This document shows positions 10,493 to 21,500 of a DNA stretch of 64,000 nucleotides, piece by piece. The stretch's first letter is position 1, and each line of letters starts with the position of its first letter. This stretch comes from Agelaius tricolor (lineage: Eukaryota > Chordata > Aves > Passeriformes > Icteridae). Location: the NCBI GenBank assembly GCA_023055355.1, contig JALJCS010000054.1, positions 1,116,001 to 1,180,000 on the forward strand, written 5' to 3'. A program made the translations under genes and the position numbers. The notes under the pieces are model-generated. The model was not told the DNA's origin. It worked only from the letters and a program-made list of their open reading frames with translations, and ran no database searches.

Positions 10493-11971
10493 CTCTCCGA
10501 TTTTCTAGGATGGTGGAAAAAGAGGGAAAATATTTTTTAGGAGGTTTAGTGGCTTTTTTATCACAAACCAGGGAAGGCACTGAGAGGGAATTTCATCCTG
10601 TCGGGATCCGAAGGGAAAGCGCTGGATCACGGACGAGGATCTGCTCCATGGGACACAAGGAATGGGCAGGAGCTGATCCCGGGAAGCCCTACCTGGACAG
10701 GAGGAAGAAATCCCTGGAACAGATCCCAGAGAAGCTGTGGAGTCTCCTCACTGGGAATATTCCAGATCCATCCTGATACAACCTTGGGATGGCCCCACTG
10801 GAGAAGGGAGTGGGACAGAGGAGCCTTCCCGTAAATCCCATAGATTTCACTTAGGAATTTCTTACATCCCACAGAAGTTGCTGATGGATGCTTGGGAGCA
10901 CCTGGATCACAAGCTGGAAATCCTGGATTTTACACTCACAAACTGCAGCAGCAGCAGGAACAAATTTTCATGGAATTTGCTGGAAAAAAGCCAGTTTTCC
11001 CAAGCCAGCACCATTTTCCAAGGTCCTTTCAGTCCATAGGAATTTGTCACTTCCCACATTTCCTGATCCCATGGTGGATATTAAGAAGTTTTCCTTGTGA
11101 GTCAAGAGGAGGGAAGGAATTCCTTTGGATCAAGAAAACAGGGATGAATTTAAATGGAAACACCTGGAATGCAGCCGGGACAAACGTCCTTAAAAAATCC
11201 AATGCTCCCCACATTCCAAAGAGATTCCCTGGCCAGGTTAGGCTGCCACGAAAGCTGGAAAAGAAGGATTTTATGGATGGAATTCTGCCACTGCCCTGAT
11301 CCCTTTCGGAATCTTCCTGGATGCTGGAGGGAGATGGAGAAGGAGAGAATTTCAGGAAAGATCCAGGTGGGATAATGAGAATTCCACCAGGGATGTGTCC
11401 CTAGGGAGGTTGAATTCCTTCCCGAAGTTCCAGAGGATGGCAAAGAATTCCTGGGAAAGAGGGGGCTGTTCCCAGGACCTGGCAGGACCTGGCAGGGATT
11501 GTGGAAGGGCAGGAATTCTGTGGGAATATAAAATCCAAGGAATGTGGGGCTGGAAGGGATTTCGTCATCCCTTTCCCTTTGGATGTGAGTTCAGGAATTC
11601 CTGACAGGTTTCCACCTGGCATATCCATAAAAATCCTGGGAAAATCCTTTGAAGAGCATCCTTATCCCTAAACCCTTCAAGGTTTTGGTTTTTTTTCCTC
11701 TCAAACCTAATCCTGCTTTTCTGGAATTAAAAGCAGGAATTCTCCATCCACCTGGAGCCAACAGGGACAAGAGGTGGTTTCTCCCTTTGGAGATGAATTC
11801 CACGGGTTTGAATCCCATTATCCCAGCTTGAATCCAGTTTTCCTGGCTTTCCTCAGCTCTCCAAGCTCTGGAATAAGCAGCTCCGGTCTGAACCTGAATT
11901 CCAGTTGAGATTCCTCCTAAATCAAATTCAGTGGAATCACAATATATGGAGATACCTGTAAAAGATTGAGT
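10493..11971. other. Noncoding sequence
   Basis: No gene recognised in about 1.5 kb. A short CAG run (GCAGCAGCAGCAGG) lies near 10945. Open frames are mutually overlapping and have no domain. Confidence 0.45.
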
Positions 11972-12490
11972 TCATGGAATCGTGGAATTATGGAATGGGT
12001 TGGGATGGAAGGGACCTTAAATTCCATCCCATTCCCATCCCATCCATGGGCAGGGACACCTCCCACTGTCCCAGGTGGATCCAACCTGGCCTTGGGCACT
12101 GCCAGGGATCCAGGGCAGCCCCAGCAAATCTGGGAATTCCAGCCCAGGCAGGAATTCCTTGCCAAGATCCCAGCCCAATCTCCCCTTTCCCAGTGGGAGC
12201 CATTCCCTGGCTCCTGTCCCTGCAGGCCTTGTCCCCAGCCCCTCTCCAGCTCTCCTGGAGCCCCTGCAGGGGCTCTGAGGATTCCCTGGAATTTTCCCTT
12301 CTCCAGGGGAGCATTCCCAGCTCTCCCAGCCTGGCTCCAGAGCAGAGGGGCTCCAGAATCCTGGAATGGTTTGATGGATAGGGACCTTAAATCCCATCCC
12401 ATTCCCACCCCATCCCTGTTCAGGGACACCTCCCACTCTCCCAGGTGCCTCCAATCCCAGTGTCCAACCTGGCCTTGGGCACTTCCCGGG
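11972..12490 (-). mobile_element. CR1 3' fragment, dimeric form
   Basis: Opens with the reversed tail (TCATGGAATCGTGGAATTATG, split by drift) and GGGACCTTAAATTCC. The core differs from its siblings by a one-base deletion in AGGGCAGCCCC. At about 12354 (GGGGCTCCAGAATCCTGG) it joins a second reversed tail, ending near GGCACTTCCCGGG. Confidence 0.85.
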
Positions 12491-13756
12491 ATTTCACCCC
12501 TGCCCAGGCCCCCTTTGATGGGAATAAACCCCGGCCCATCCAACTTGGAGTTAATTCCAACCCTTCCATCCTTCCCGCTCCAACCCAGCTCCATTTCTTA
12601 TTTATTTATCCCTCAAGGGCCTCCTTGAAGCTTTCCCAAACATCCCAAGGAGGGTTAAATCCTGGGATGAAGGAAGGAAAATAAACCTGGGGAATGTTTA
12701 ACCACTGAGGGCAACCCAGGGATGAGCGTAAACGATTCCTGACCTGGAAAACTTCACCTCTTCCCGAAAAAATTCCATCACTCCTTTCGCCATACGAGGG
12801 CACAATCCCCTTATTTTTAGGATTCCAAGCGGATTCCACAATGGATATTGTTTGAAGCGTTTTTCCCTGTGGGAATTCATTGAGTGGGATATGAGGAAGC
12901 AGGATCCAGGGAAAAAAGGATCCCTAAAGCTGGGTGGGTATTCCCACTATTGGATATTCCCATTATTGAAGGAAAAGCCTGCGATTGCAGGGAATGTTGG
13001 GAAGAACGGGAGGAAAGAACTGTTCCCTCCGAACCCCGCTTCCAGAGCAGGTAAAACTCGGGATTTGAATGGATTTTCAGGGAAAACTGTTGGCACAGGT
13101 GGTTGGTTTGCTCCCTTCGGATCCTGGAGCTGCTCCTCAGCTTCCTGAGGATGGAATTATTGGGATGTCCCTGAAACTGCCAGGTAAAGATCATTCCAAA
13201 GCTCCCTGCTCAGAGGAATTCCAGGGATAAGCAGAGGTGTCCAGGCCCTTTTTCCATCCCTCTGGAATCTCCCATTCATCCCTTTATCAATCATTCCTTA
13301 AGCCTCTCCTGGTGGTTTTTTGGGAACTGGATTTCCCAGTTCTCCCTTCCTCCCTGCAGGAATCCTTCATTCCTGCCATTCCCAACATCTGGCCAAGGGC
13401 TCTTTTCCATGCCTTATCTCCTTCGGGAAGAGCAGCACTTCCCACCATCCCTTCCCCCCTCATTCCCACTCATCCCGCTCTCCACGTGGAATTTTTACCC
13501 CATTTGGGAAGCAGCTTTGGGCAAAGGTGCGGCATTAAATAAAACCACCCAGCTTCATCCCAAAAAAAATCCCCAGGAATGGCGCAGGTGCTGTTTTTCC
13601 ATTATGGATTTGGAAGGGGACAGAGGGAAGAAGCAGAAATGGGGAAAATTTATAGGATCAGGAATTTGCTGCTGGAAATGAGAGAAATCCAAGGGGATCA
13701 TCCCTGTCCCTGACAATTCCCATTTCCAAAATATTTTAATTCCACCCCTCTTCCTC
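12491..13756. other. Noncoding sequence
   Basis: No recognised element. Part of 12720-13110 is less GGAA/TTCC-biased than its surroundings, with some CpGs, but no splice-bounded open frame stands out. Confidence 0.45.
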
Positions 13757-13759
13757 GTG

Positions 13760-13973
13760 TTTTTTTTTTTTTTTTTTTTGTTTTGTTGTTTTTTGGTTTT
13801 GTTTTGTTTTGGTTTGGTTTGGTTTTGGTTTTTTTTGTTTGTTTTGTTTTTTATTTGCTTCTCAAGGCAATGGAAGCAGCACCTTGGAATCAGGGCTGGG
13901 AATGCTGGAGTGCTCCTTTCCTTTCCCAAAAATTTTTATTTTTGTTTGGTTTTTTTTGTTTGTTTTGTTTTTT
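13760..13973. repeat. T/G-rich tract enclosing a 72-bp unique block
   Basis: A run of 20 T (13760-13779) leads into TTTTG/TTTGG-rich sequence. The 26-bp T-rich string at 13827-13852 recurs exactly at 13948-13973; the two copies flank the 72-bp block at 13857-13928. Read on the minus strand, the block is followed by AAATAAA and a long A-rich stretch, which resembles a polyadenylated retrocopy end. Confidence 0.7.
13857..13928 (-). repeat. 72-bp dispersed duplicate, copy 1
   Basis: Matches 15838-15909 at 71 of 72 positions; the single difference is AATCAGGG against AATTAGGG. Neither copy resembles CR1. The minus orientation is chosen because AAATAAA follows the block on that strand. It could be part of a young unclassified element or of a retrocopied transcript. 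Confidence 0.6.
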
Positions 13974-14807
13974 CAATCCATCAAAAAGGAACCAGGGAAT
14001 AAAAACTTCAGGAATAAATAAAGAAAAAAAAAAAAATCCTTCCCAGATTTTCCACTGTGCCTGTGGAATGAGTTCCAGTTTTCTTTTCCTTTTATTCTTC
14101 GGGAACAGAATCAAATCAGAATCCATCACTTTTTTCAGGATCGTTGCTCATCCTCCCCTTTCTCCGGGATGGTTTGTGCATCTCCAGGAGCTCCTCCCGC
14201 ATCCCCCTTGGAAACGTTGGAATTCCGGCTGCTTTCTGGTGTCCCTGGGACGGTTGCGCATGGAAAAAGGTCAGGAGGGATGGGAGCAGTGAGTCAGGCA
14301 GGGAGGGAAAGGAAACCGGAGCTTCTCCAACTGAAATCCCGCCACGGATCCCGCATGATTCCAAAGGCAAAATCAATCCCAGGCGTTCCGTGTTGCTGTT
14401 CCGTTGACATTCCCAATCCCAGAGGGATTCAAAGCTGTGGGGAAGGCTCACGTTCGAGTCGAAGTGACCCAAGTGCAGCGAAAAAACGATGGAAGTGGGA
14501 ATCTTTTTGGGATGAGTCAGCAGCCACGGCTTCCAGAAGCCGTGTGGTGAACCCGAAATATTCCACGGGAACAGGCCGGCTTTTTTAGGAATGCGTTCAT
14601 TCCGGAGAGGTTGGATCCAGGGCTAAATTTAAGCTCCGAGCCCTCCCCGGACTGGGAATGGTGATCACCTCCGGGGCTGTGCTGGGAGTTGGGAATTGCT
14701 GTCCTGCCTGGAGCTGAATATTCCAGCCCTGCCCAGGGAGCTTCTCCGATGGATTTTCCTGCATTCCCAATGTTCAGGTGCTTCCTGATCCCGGCTCCCG
14801 CACTCAG
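13974..14807. other. Noncoding sequence with scattered CpGs and AP-1-like sites
   Basis: TGAGTCA occurs at 14290-14296 and again at 14513-14519, where CAG follows it. CpGs are moderately frequent between 14190 and 14590. No exon could be supported. Confidence 0.4.
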
Positions 14808-14808
14808 A

Positions 14809-15280
14809 GAATCATGGAATGGGGTGGGATGGACCTTAAAGCTCATCCCCATCTATGGGCAGGGACAATTCCCACAGTCCCAGGTGGATCCAGCCTGGCC
14901 TTGGGCACTGCCAGGGATCCAGGGGCAGCCCCAGCAAATCTGGGAATTCCAGCCCAGGCAGGAATTCCTTGCCAAGATCCCAGCCCAATCTCCCCTTTCC
15001 CAGTGGGAGCCATTCCCTGGCTCCTGTCCCTGCAGGCCTTGTCCCCAGCCCCTCTGCAGCTCTCCTGGAGCCCCTGCAGGCCCTGCCAGGGGCTCTGAGC
15101 TCTGCCTGGAGCCTTCCCTTCTCCAGGGCAACATTCCCAGCTCTGCCAGCCTGGCTCCAGAGCCAAAGAGCTCCAAAATCCCGGAATGGTTTGGGTTGGA
15201 AGTGACCTTAAATCCCTTTCCACCCCATCCATGTTCAGGGACACCTCCCACTCTCCCAGGCTGCCCCAGTGTCCATCCAT
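14809..15280 (-). mobile_element. CR1 3' fragment, dimeric form
   Basis: Reversed tail (GAATCATGGAATGGGGTGGG), invariant core, then a subfamily variant in which the segment around CAGGCCCTGCCAGGGGCTC replaces the usual CAGGGACTC. At about 15174 (GCTCCAAAATCCCGGAATGG) a second reversed tail starts. The same internal variant occurs in the copy at 31021, so the two share a source lineage. Confidence 0.85.
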
Positions 15281-15564
15281 GTCCTCCCCAATCCCAATTT
15301 TCTGCTCCATGGAAAGGGGATTGTTCCATTCCAGAGGGTTCCTGGGGCCTCAGCTGGGTTTCTTCCCACTGAGCTTCTCCCGAAATCCCAAAAGCTTCCA
15401 GCAGCCCCAGATCCCGATCCAGTGCAGAACTGAGGAACAAGGAATGTTCTTCCCTCATGAAGAATGTGGATTTTCCTGGAAAGGCCACTCTGCCCTGGAA
15501 TGGAATTCCCAGGGAAGTGAATGGTGTCTATGTTTCCCCATTCCCAGAAAAGCTGTGGATTTTC

Positions 15565-15692
15565 TACCCCTGGAAGTGTCCAAGGCCAGGTTGGACAATG
15601 GGGCTTGGATCCACCCAGGATAGAGGAAAGTCCCTGGACTTGGATCCAGGTGGGATTTAAGGACTTTTCCAACCCAGACCATTCCCTGATCC
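15565..15692 (+). mobile_element. CR1 3' tail only
   Basis: About 128 bp from CCCTGGAAGTGTCCAAGGCC to CCAACCCAGACCATTCCCTG. It lies downstream of, and in opposite orientation to, the copy at 14809. Confidence 0.7.
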
Positions 15693-15837
15693 TGAATCCC
15701 GCTGATCTTCCATGGCCCTTCCAGAAGGGAAAGGGTTTTCCTTGGCTTTTTGCTCCCATCCTGCAGCATTCCGGTTGTTCCACGACATCCCAAATGGAAT
15801 TCCATATCCGACCTCAGGGATCTGAACCTTATCCTCA

Positions 15838-15909
15838 GCTTCTCAAGGCAATGGAAGCAGCACCTTGGAATTAGGGCTGGGAATGCTGGAGTGCTCCTTT
15901 CCTTTCCCA
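15838..15909 (-). repeat. 72-bp dispersed duplicate, copy 2
   Basis: Second copy of the 13857-13928 block, 1981 bp away and in the same orientation. The flanks of this copy are not T-rich and do not match those of copy 1, so only the 72 bp moved or was shared. Confidence 0.6.
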
Positions 15910-17999
15910 TTTCCCAGGAAAACACAGGTGTCCATGGTGTGATGTCCAGCTCCCGATCCATGGATTAGGCTCCAACAAGGAAAATTAAGGAAAATCCGGC
16001 ATTTTTATTTCTGGTCACGATCCAGGAGCTGATTTCTCCCGGACACAGGGAAAAGGATAAAGGATTTGCCATTCCCAAATCCCAGCATCTTCCCAGCCTT
16101 GGATCAGCTCCTGTCTGGCAGTTTCTGGAATCTGGCTGGAGTGGAGCTGCTCCCAATTCCAGGATTGTTTCTGTTCCCGGCACGGCAAAGAATTCCATAC
16201 GTGGCCTTCGGAGCCGACAGAGTTCAGGGATCCATGGGAACATCCAGGATCCGTCTGGAGGTGGGGATGTGACCCTTGGGAACAGGACGTGGCCAGGAAT
16301 GGTGGCCAAGGCGTCTCCCAGCTCTTCCCTTTTTCCTGGATCTTGGGAAACAACGTCCAGCACTCCCGTAATGTTATTCCCTGAATTTGTTGCTGTCTTT
16401 TTCCTGCTTTAATTCCAAATAGATCCCTTTTCTTCCAGGAACTGGGAATGGGAAGTGGAGACAACTTATTCCCACTTTTTTTGGCTTGGTTTTGCCATTA
16501 ATTAGGGCTGGAGCACTTGATTATTAATATTAATTAATTAATAATTTATAATTGATCCCCAAAGAGGAAACAACAATCCAGATAAAATTCCAAGCCAGGA
16601 AAGCGAGGAGGGAGAGACTTGAGGAAGAGAAGAGTCCAGGAATCTTCAGGAATGGCCGGAAAAATGGGAGAGAAATCAAGGAATAAGGAAGGTCCTGGCA
16701 GATGTGGGGGTGGGAAATAGGGAAAATCCAAAGGGAAGGGTTTTAGTAGGAAAAGCATCTGGATAAAATTAGAGTGGAAAAGTGCTTGAGAGAGGGAAAG
16801 AGAGGAACAAAAATTTTATGGGATTCACCGACAAATCCTGCTCTGTTTTTTAGGAAAAAAACCCCCAAATCCAGGGGTTATTTTTATCCTCCTTCCCCAA
16901 ATGAAAGGAGCGAAATTCCAAAAAAAAAAAAAAAAACCCAGAGAAAAAGAAGCAGAGAAAGTCTTTCCTTTCTCCTCAACTCCTGTGGAAAAATCCCCCC
17001 TGATCCCCACTTTATGAAGCCATAAAAAACCTTGGAAGTCTCTCCTGGCAGATGCCGGCAGGGCTGGTGCTGGAGGCTCGGATTTTTTGGGATGAGAGGG
17101 TTTGGAAAAGCGTTAGGCTCTGGAATTGTTCTTAAAGGTCAGTGGGGTGGAGAAGGGAAAAACGCGGAGCTGGGAGCTTTTCCTGCTGGATGGAGCCAGG
17201 GAGCTCCTGGCGGCATCTTGGAATGGTGTCTCCTGTAGAACAGGGAATTCCAGGATGTGCTTTTTTTGGGAATACCAAAAAAAAACCCCAAGAGTTTCCC
17301 TTTCAACCGAGGTGCCTAAATCCATAAAATTGCCCCATTCAGTCAGAATTCCAGGCCAAATTCCCTCTGGCCTCTCCTTAAATCCAAGCCCGAGGAGGGA
17401 GAGCCCAACCTCATTTTTCCCTCTCCAAGAGCTTTTGGTTTTTCCCTTGGAAAGAGAAAATTCCTGATTTTGGGGTCTCAGTTCCAAGGTGGAATTCCAT
17501 CATTTATTCCACACCTCCGATGGATCCTGCGGTGCTTCTCCCTAAAAATTCCTTTGGAACAGAGGAGGAATCAAACGAGAGCCAGGAAGTCACACCTGGG
17601 TAGAAACAATTCAGCTCTGGGATAGAAATTCCCAAATTCCAACTGTTCCCAACATCCCCTGAGGAGCCATCCCAGGGAAAGCTGAGGTGGAGCTCAGGGA
17701 ATGGTGAAAGATGGGATCACCACCCAAAATTCCAAAGAAAGTGACCAAAATGGGTAAATCCACGATATTCCAGCCTTTTTCCGTGCTCGGAGCTGCAGGT
17801 TTGCTTCCTGAAGTCACTGGGAATTGGGAAACTCCTGTTTTTAGGGAAAAGGGGTGGGAAAAGGAGCTGGAATTCCTCGAATTGAGACATAGACCTGAGC
17901 GGAGTCTTGTTCCCAATTCCAAGCAGTTCCGGAATTCCTGGTTGTGTCCTGGACCCAAGGGAAGGAACGCAGGTGCCTTCCCATGGACATTGAGGGATT
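15910..17999. other. Noncoding sequence, about 2.1 kb
   Basis: No gene recognised. It contains an AT-rich TTAATATTAATTAATTAATA patch near 16525, an A15-type run near 16921, and otherwise GGAA/TTCC-rich sequence. Confidence 0.45.
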
Positions 18000-18120
18000 C
18001 TCCATTTTTTTATCCTTTTTTTGTCATTTTTTCGTCCTCTTTTTGTTCTTTTTTGCCCTTTTTTCCGCTCCTTTTTTCCTCCCTTTTCCGCTCCTCTTTT
18101 TCCTCATTTTTCATTTTAAA
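18000..18120. repeat. T-rich polypyrimidine tract
   Basis: About 120 bp of TTTTTTGT, TTTTTTCC and CCGCTCCTTTTTTCC blocks, interrupted by single G and A bases. Confidence 0.75.
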
Positions 18121-18383
18121 TCAAATTCCCCCCAATCCAAACATCTCAGGACGTTGTGTTCCCTGTTTTCCAAAATTCCACCTGCTATCCCCACAGCAAT
18201 CCAGCTGCCCTTGACTTACCCAGAGGCTTTAGGAAGATTTTGTGGGATAAATCCGTGGATCGGGTTTGTTGCCATCCTGATGGATTTTGTCACAGACACC
18301 GGGAATTATTTTCTCCTGGGATGACTCTTCCCTGCTGAGGCCGCTCCGTGCCCTTTTCCCATGGATTCCCTGAGCCTTCGGGC

Positions 18384-18715
18384 ACCAACCTGGCCTTGGG
18401 CACTGCCAGGGATCCAGGGGCAGCCCCAGCAAATCTGGGAATTCCAGCCCAGGCAGGAATTCCTTGCCAAGATCCCAGCCCAATCTCCCCTTTCCCAGTG
18501 GGAGCCATTCCCTGGCTCCTGTCCCTGCAGGCCTTGTCCCAAATTCCAGCTCTTCAGGAGCCCCTTTAGAGGGACTCTGAGGATTCCCTGGAATTTTCCC
18601 TTCTCCAGGGGAACATTCCCAGCTCTGCCAGCCTGGCTCCAGAATCCTGGGAGCATCTCCAGGGGCCTCCTCTGGATTCTCTCCAACACCTCCATATCCT
18701 TCCTATATTCCCCTA
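18384..18715 (-). mobile_element. CR1 3' fragment, classical form
   Basis: The tail is missing: the copy starts at CCAACCTGGCCTTGGGCAC. It extends past the usual end of the body into classical CR1 sequence (GGGGCCTCCTCTGGATTCTC, then TCCAACACCTCCATATCC). This shows what normally lies upstream of the body, for comparison with the dimeric copies. Confidence 0.8.
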
Positions 18716-18948
18716 TCTCCCCTCATGACATCCATCAAAAACCAGGAATTCCAAGGTGGGATTCACAGGTGCTGGGAATCTCCTCCAAAACCAACTCCAC
18801 CATCAGGAGAACCAGGCTGGAAAACTGAGCTGCAATTCCAAGGGCAGGATCCCAAATGCCGGGGGCCAGAGTGAGGTTAAGGAGCCTAAAAAAAGCCTGG
18901 AGGGAGGCCGGGAAGAGCCGGAGGGGAAGGATCTGGGATGGTTTGGGA

Positions 18949-19010
18949 TGAGTCACGTTGGGAATGAGTCAGCAGCGTCCTGCTGCTGTTCTGTCCCGGG
19001 ATTTATAAAC
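18949..19010. promoter_or_regulatory. Possible regulatory cluster: two AP-1/MARE sites and a TATA-like box
   Basis: TGAGTCA occurs at 18949-18955 and again at 18965-18971. The second continues into GCAG, giving the half-MARE TGCTGACTCA on the minus strand. TTTATAAAC lies about 35 bp downstream of the second site. The spacing would suit a small promoter, but there is no coding sequence or transcript evidence, so this is motif matching only. Confidence 0.2.
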
Positions 19011-19386
19011 GAAGCTCCTGCTCCCGAGGACACGGAGGGAATTTTTCCACTCTGGAGCCGGGACAGGGATTGGTTGATGCCTTGTGGGCTGGAGGCTCTG
19101 TGTCCTTTCCCAAAAAAAAAGGAAAAATTGGGAAGAGAAATCCCACAGAATAATTTGGATAATAAAACACGGCCCATGATGAGCCAAGGGTGGTTTAATC
19201 CAGAAAGGAAAAAAAAAAAATTGGAAATGGGAATTTTGGGATTTGTGACTTTGCTGACCTTTTGTCCTGGGTTTTGTTCCATTTTTGATGTTGGAATTCA
19301 TGCTGATCCATAAAAAAACCATTGAGATTCCATGCTGTGACATCGCTCTGGAATTCCTATACTGCAGATCCTTGGAATCTCTGCAT

Positions 19387-19819
19387 CTCAGCTTCCTTCC
19401 TGCTGTGGGAATTGGAGGAGAATATCCCTGGAAAAGTCTTGGAGAGGTCACCGGGAATCTTTCCCGCGGGATCATCCCTGTGTCTGAGGCCTCCCGAGGG
19501 TTTGGATAATCTATTTTTAGATCTTGGAATTCCATCCCTGAATTCGTGGCTCTTTTTCTGCCTTTCCACGGGATTTTTTCAGTTTTCCGTGTGGAATTCA
19601 TAAAATCCTTAAAATGCCTTGAAAACTTGGGAATTTTACCCCTTGATTTCATAGGAAGGAATTCCTTTGCTGTTTCTTTGGAATTCCTGGTTGCTCCCGT
19701 TGCTGCAGAGAGTTTTCCATTGGCAGCTTCCAAATTATTCTCTGGGAAGGCCAAAGCTTGGAATTTTGGGATAATTAAGGCTGGAAAAGATCTCCAAATG
19801 CATCAAATCCAACCTTTGA
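19387..19819 (+). repeat. Inverted repeat, left arm
   Basis: About 433 bp that pairs with 20126-20556 in reverse complement. Matching landmarks include CAGCTTCCTTCC, GGAATTGGAGGA, CTTGATTTCATAGGAAGGAA and ATGCATCAAATCCAACC. Similarity is high but broken by substitutions and small indels, so the duplication is not brand new. Confidence 0.85.
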
Positions 19820-19935
19820 GCAAACATCGCAACGTCCGCAAATCCATATCCTGAAATATCCACTTGGACACTTCCAGGGATGGTGATTCCAGGTTTTTCC
19901 CAGTGCTTGGCCGGTCTTTGAGTGAAGGAATTTTT
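19755..19935 (-). mobile_element. Old CR1 3' end
   Basis: Reads as a decayed reversed CR1 3' end of another subfamily: AAGGCTGGAAAAGATCTCC, ATCAAATCCAACC, then ACTTCCAGGGATGGTGATTC. It starts inside the left inverted arm and continues into the spacer, so it marks the boundary of the duplication. Confidence 0.55.
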
Positions 19936-20125
19936 CCCAGAGGAATTTTTCCCATGGAAGATGGACACTGAGCCACTTCCAACAGGATCAGGAGAAGATC
20001 TGAGGGCCCTGCAGGAAATCTGGGAAAATGGGACCAAAAATCCATGTTCTCACATCCCAGCCTTATTCCCAGCTTCTGTTTCTGCTCCCCTTTGGACACG
20101 AAATCCAGCGGGACATGAAATCCAG
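19820..20125. other. Spacer of the inverted repeat
   Basis: About 306 bp between the arms. The left part is the old CR1 3' end; the rest is unclassified. Confidence 0.7.
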
Positions 20126-20556
20126 TCAAAGGTTGGATTTGATGCATTTGGAGATCTTTTCCAACCTTAATTATCCCAGAATTCCAACCTTTGGCCTTCC
20201 CAGAGCAGGATTCGGGGGCTGAATAATGGAAAAACTCTCTGGAACAATGGGACCAACCGAAGAATTCCAAAGAAGCGACAGAAGAATTCCTTCCTATGAA
20301 ATCAAGGGGTAAAATTCCCAAGTTTTCAAGGCATTCTAAGGATTTTGTGGATTCCACACAGAAAACCGAACAAATCCAGCGGAAGGGCGGAAAGGAGCCA
20401 CGAGTTCAGGGATGGAATTCCAAGATCCAAAACAGATTATCCAAACCCTCGGGAGGCCTCGGACACAGGGCGGACCGCAGTGAAGGTTCCAGGTGGCCAT
20501 TCAGGACTTTTCCAGGGATATTTTCCTCCAATTCCCACAGCGGGAAGGAAGCTGAG
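20126..20556 (-). repeat. Inverted repeat, right arm
   Basis: Reverse-complement partner of 19387-19819. It begins with the plus-sense end of the same CR1-like segment (TCAAAGGTTGGATTTGATGC) and ends at GGAAGCTGAG. If transcribed through, the arms would form a stem of more than 400 bp. Confidence 0.85.
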
Positions 20557-21210
20557 GAGGCTAAGCTGAGCCACCCCCTTGGAGAGGCCAGGATTGGATG
20601 GAATTTATCCCACGGAGCCGGAATTAAACCTGGGAATGACCCCAAAAGCCTCAGTGGGCTTCCAACACTCCCAAAATCCAACCTCTGGCTCGGAGAGTGA
20701 TTCCTCAGGAGCGGCTGCTGCATCCCAGGAGGAAAAGCAGGAGAACAAAGGATCCGTGTGGATAAACGGGGACTGCTGTTCCAGGGATTGGAGGATTTTT
20801 GCGGAGACGGCGTCGGATTCCTGGCCTCGTGATCCCAAATAAACGCTCCAGGATCCCAGAGCTGCAGCTGCCTCCGAGCCTGAGAGGACAGGAATTGGGA
20901 ATACGGGAAATGTGGAATAATTCTGTTCCTTCCCTGCAGGATCCCATCTTCCAGGGAGAGGACAGGAGCCAGGGAGAGAACAAATCCCGGGAATGGGAAT
21001 TCCTGGTGGGAAGAATTCCAGGCAGGGAGAGGAGGGAGTTTGTTTCCTGGTGAGATTCCAGGGACCTGTGCTGGGTCGAGAGGGGGACGGGAGGGACTGG
21101 GAGGTGCTCAGGAGGGCAGGGAATTCCCAACGGGATGGGAATTCCTGACCTGGATGCTGCTCCAGGCGCCTGGGATCCCTCGTTTTGAGATATCCCGAAA
21201 GCAGAAGGCT
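20557..21210. other. Noncoding sequence
   Basis: No gene recognised. A long minus-strand open frame (20605-21711, about 368 codons) crosses into the CR1 copy at 21215 and contains the CR1 core in translation, so it is not credible as a gene. Confidence 0.45.
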
Positions 21211-21214
21211 TTGC

Positions 21215-21500
21215 TGGAAAAATCCAGAGGAGACCCTGGAGCTGCTCCAGGATTCCGGAGCCAGGCTGGCAGAGCTGGGAAATGCTCCCCTGGAGAAGGG
21301 AAAATCCAGGGAATGCTCAGAGTGCCTGCAGGGGCTCCAGGAGAGCTGGAGAGGGGCTGGGGACAAGGCCTGCAGGGACAGGAGCCAGGGAATGGCTCCC
21401 ACTGGGAAAGGGGGAGACTGGGGCTGGGATCTTGGCAAGGAATTCCTGGCTGGGCTGGAATTCCCAGATTTGCTGGGGCTGCCCCTGGATCCCTGGAATG
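21215..21500 (+). mobile_element. CR1 3' fragment, 3'-truncated
   Basis: Begins in classical upstream sequence (AATCCAGAGGAGACCCTGG, then GCTCCAGGATTCCGGAGCC) and carries a slightly diverged core (AAAGGGGGAGACTGGGGC, CCTGGCTGGGC). It stops after CCTGGATCCCTGG with no tail. It is one of the more diverged copies. Confidence 0.8.
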
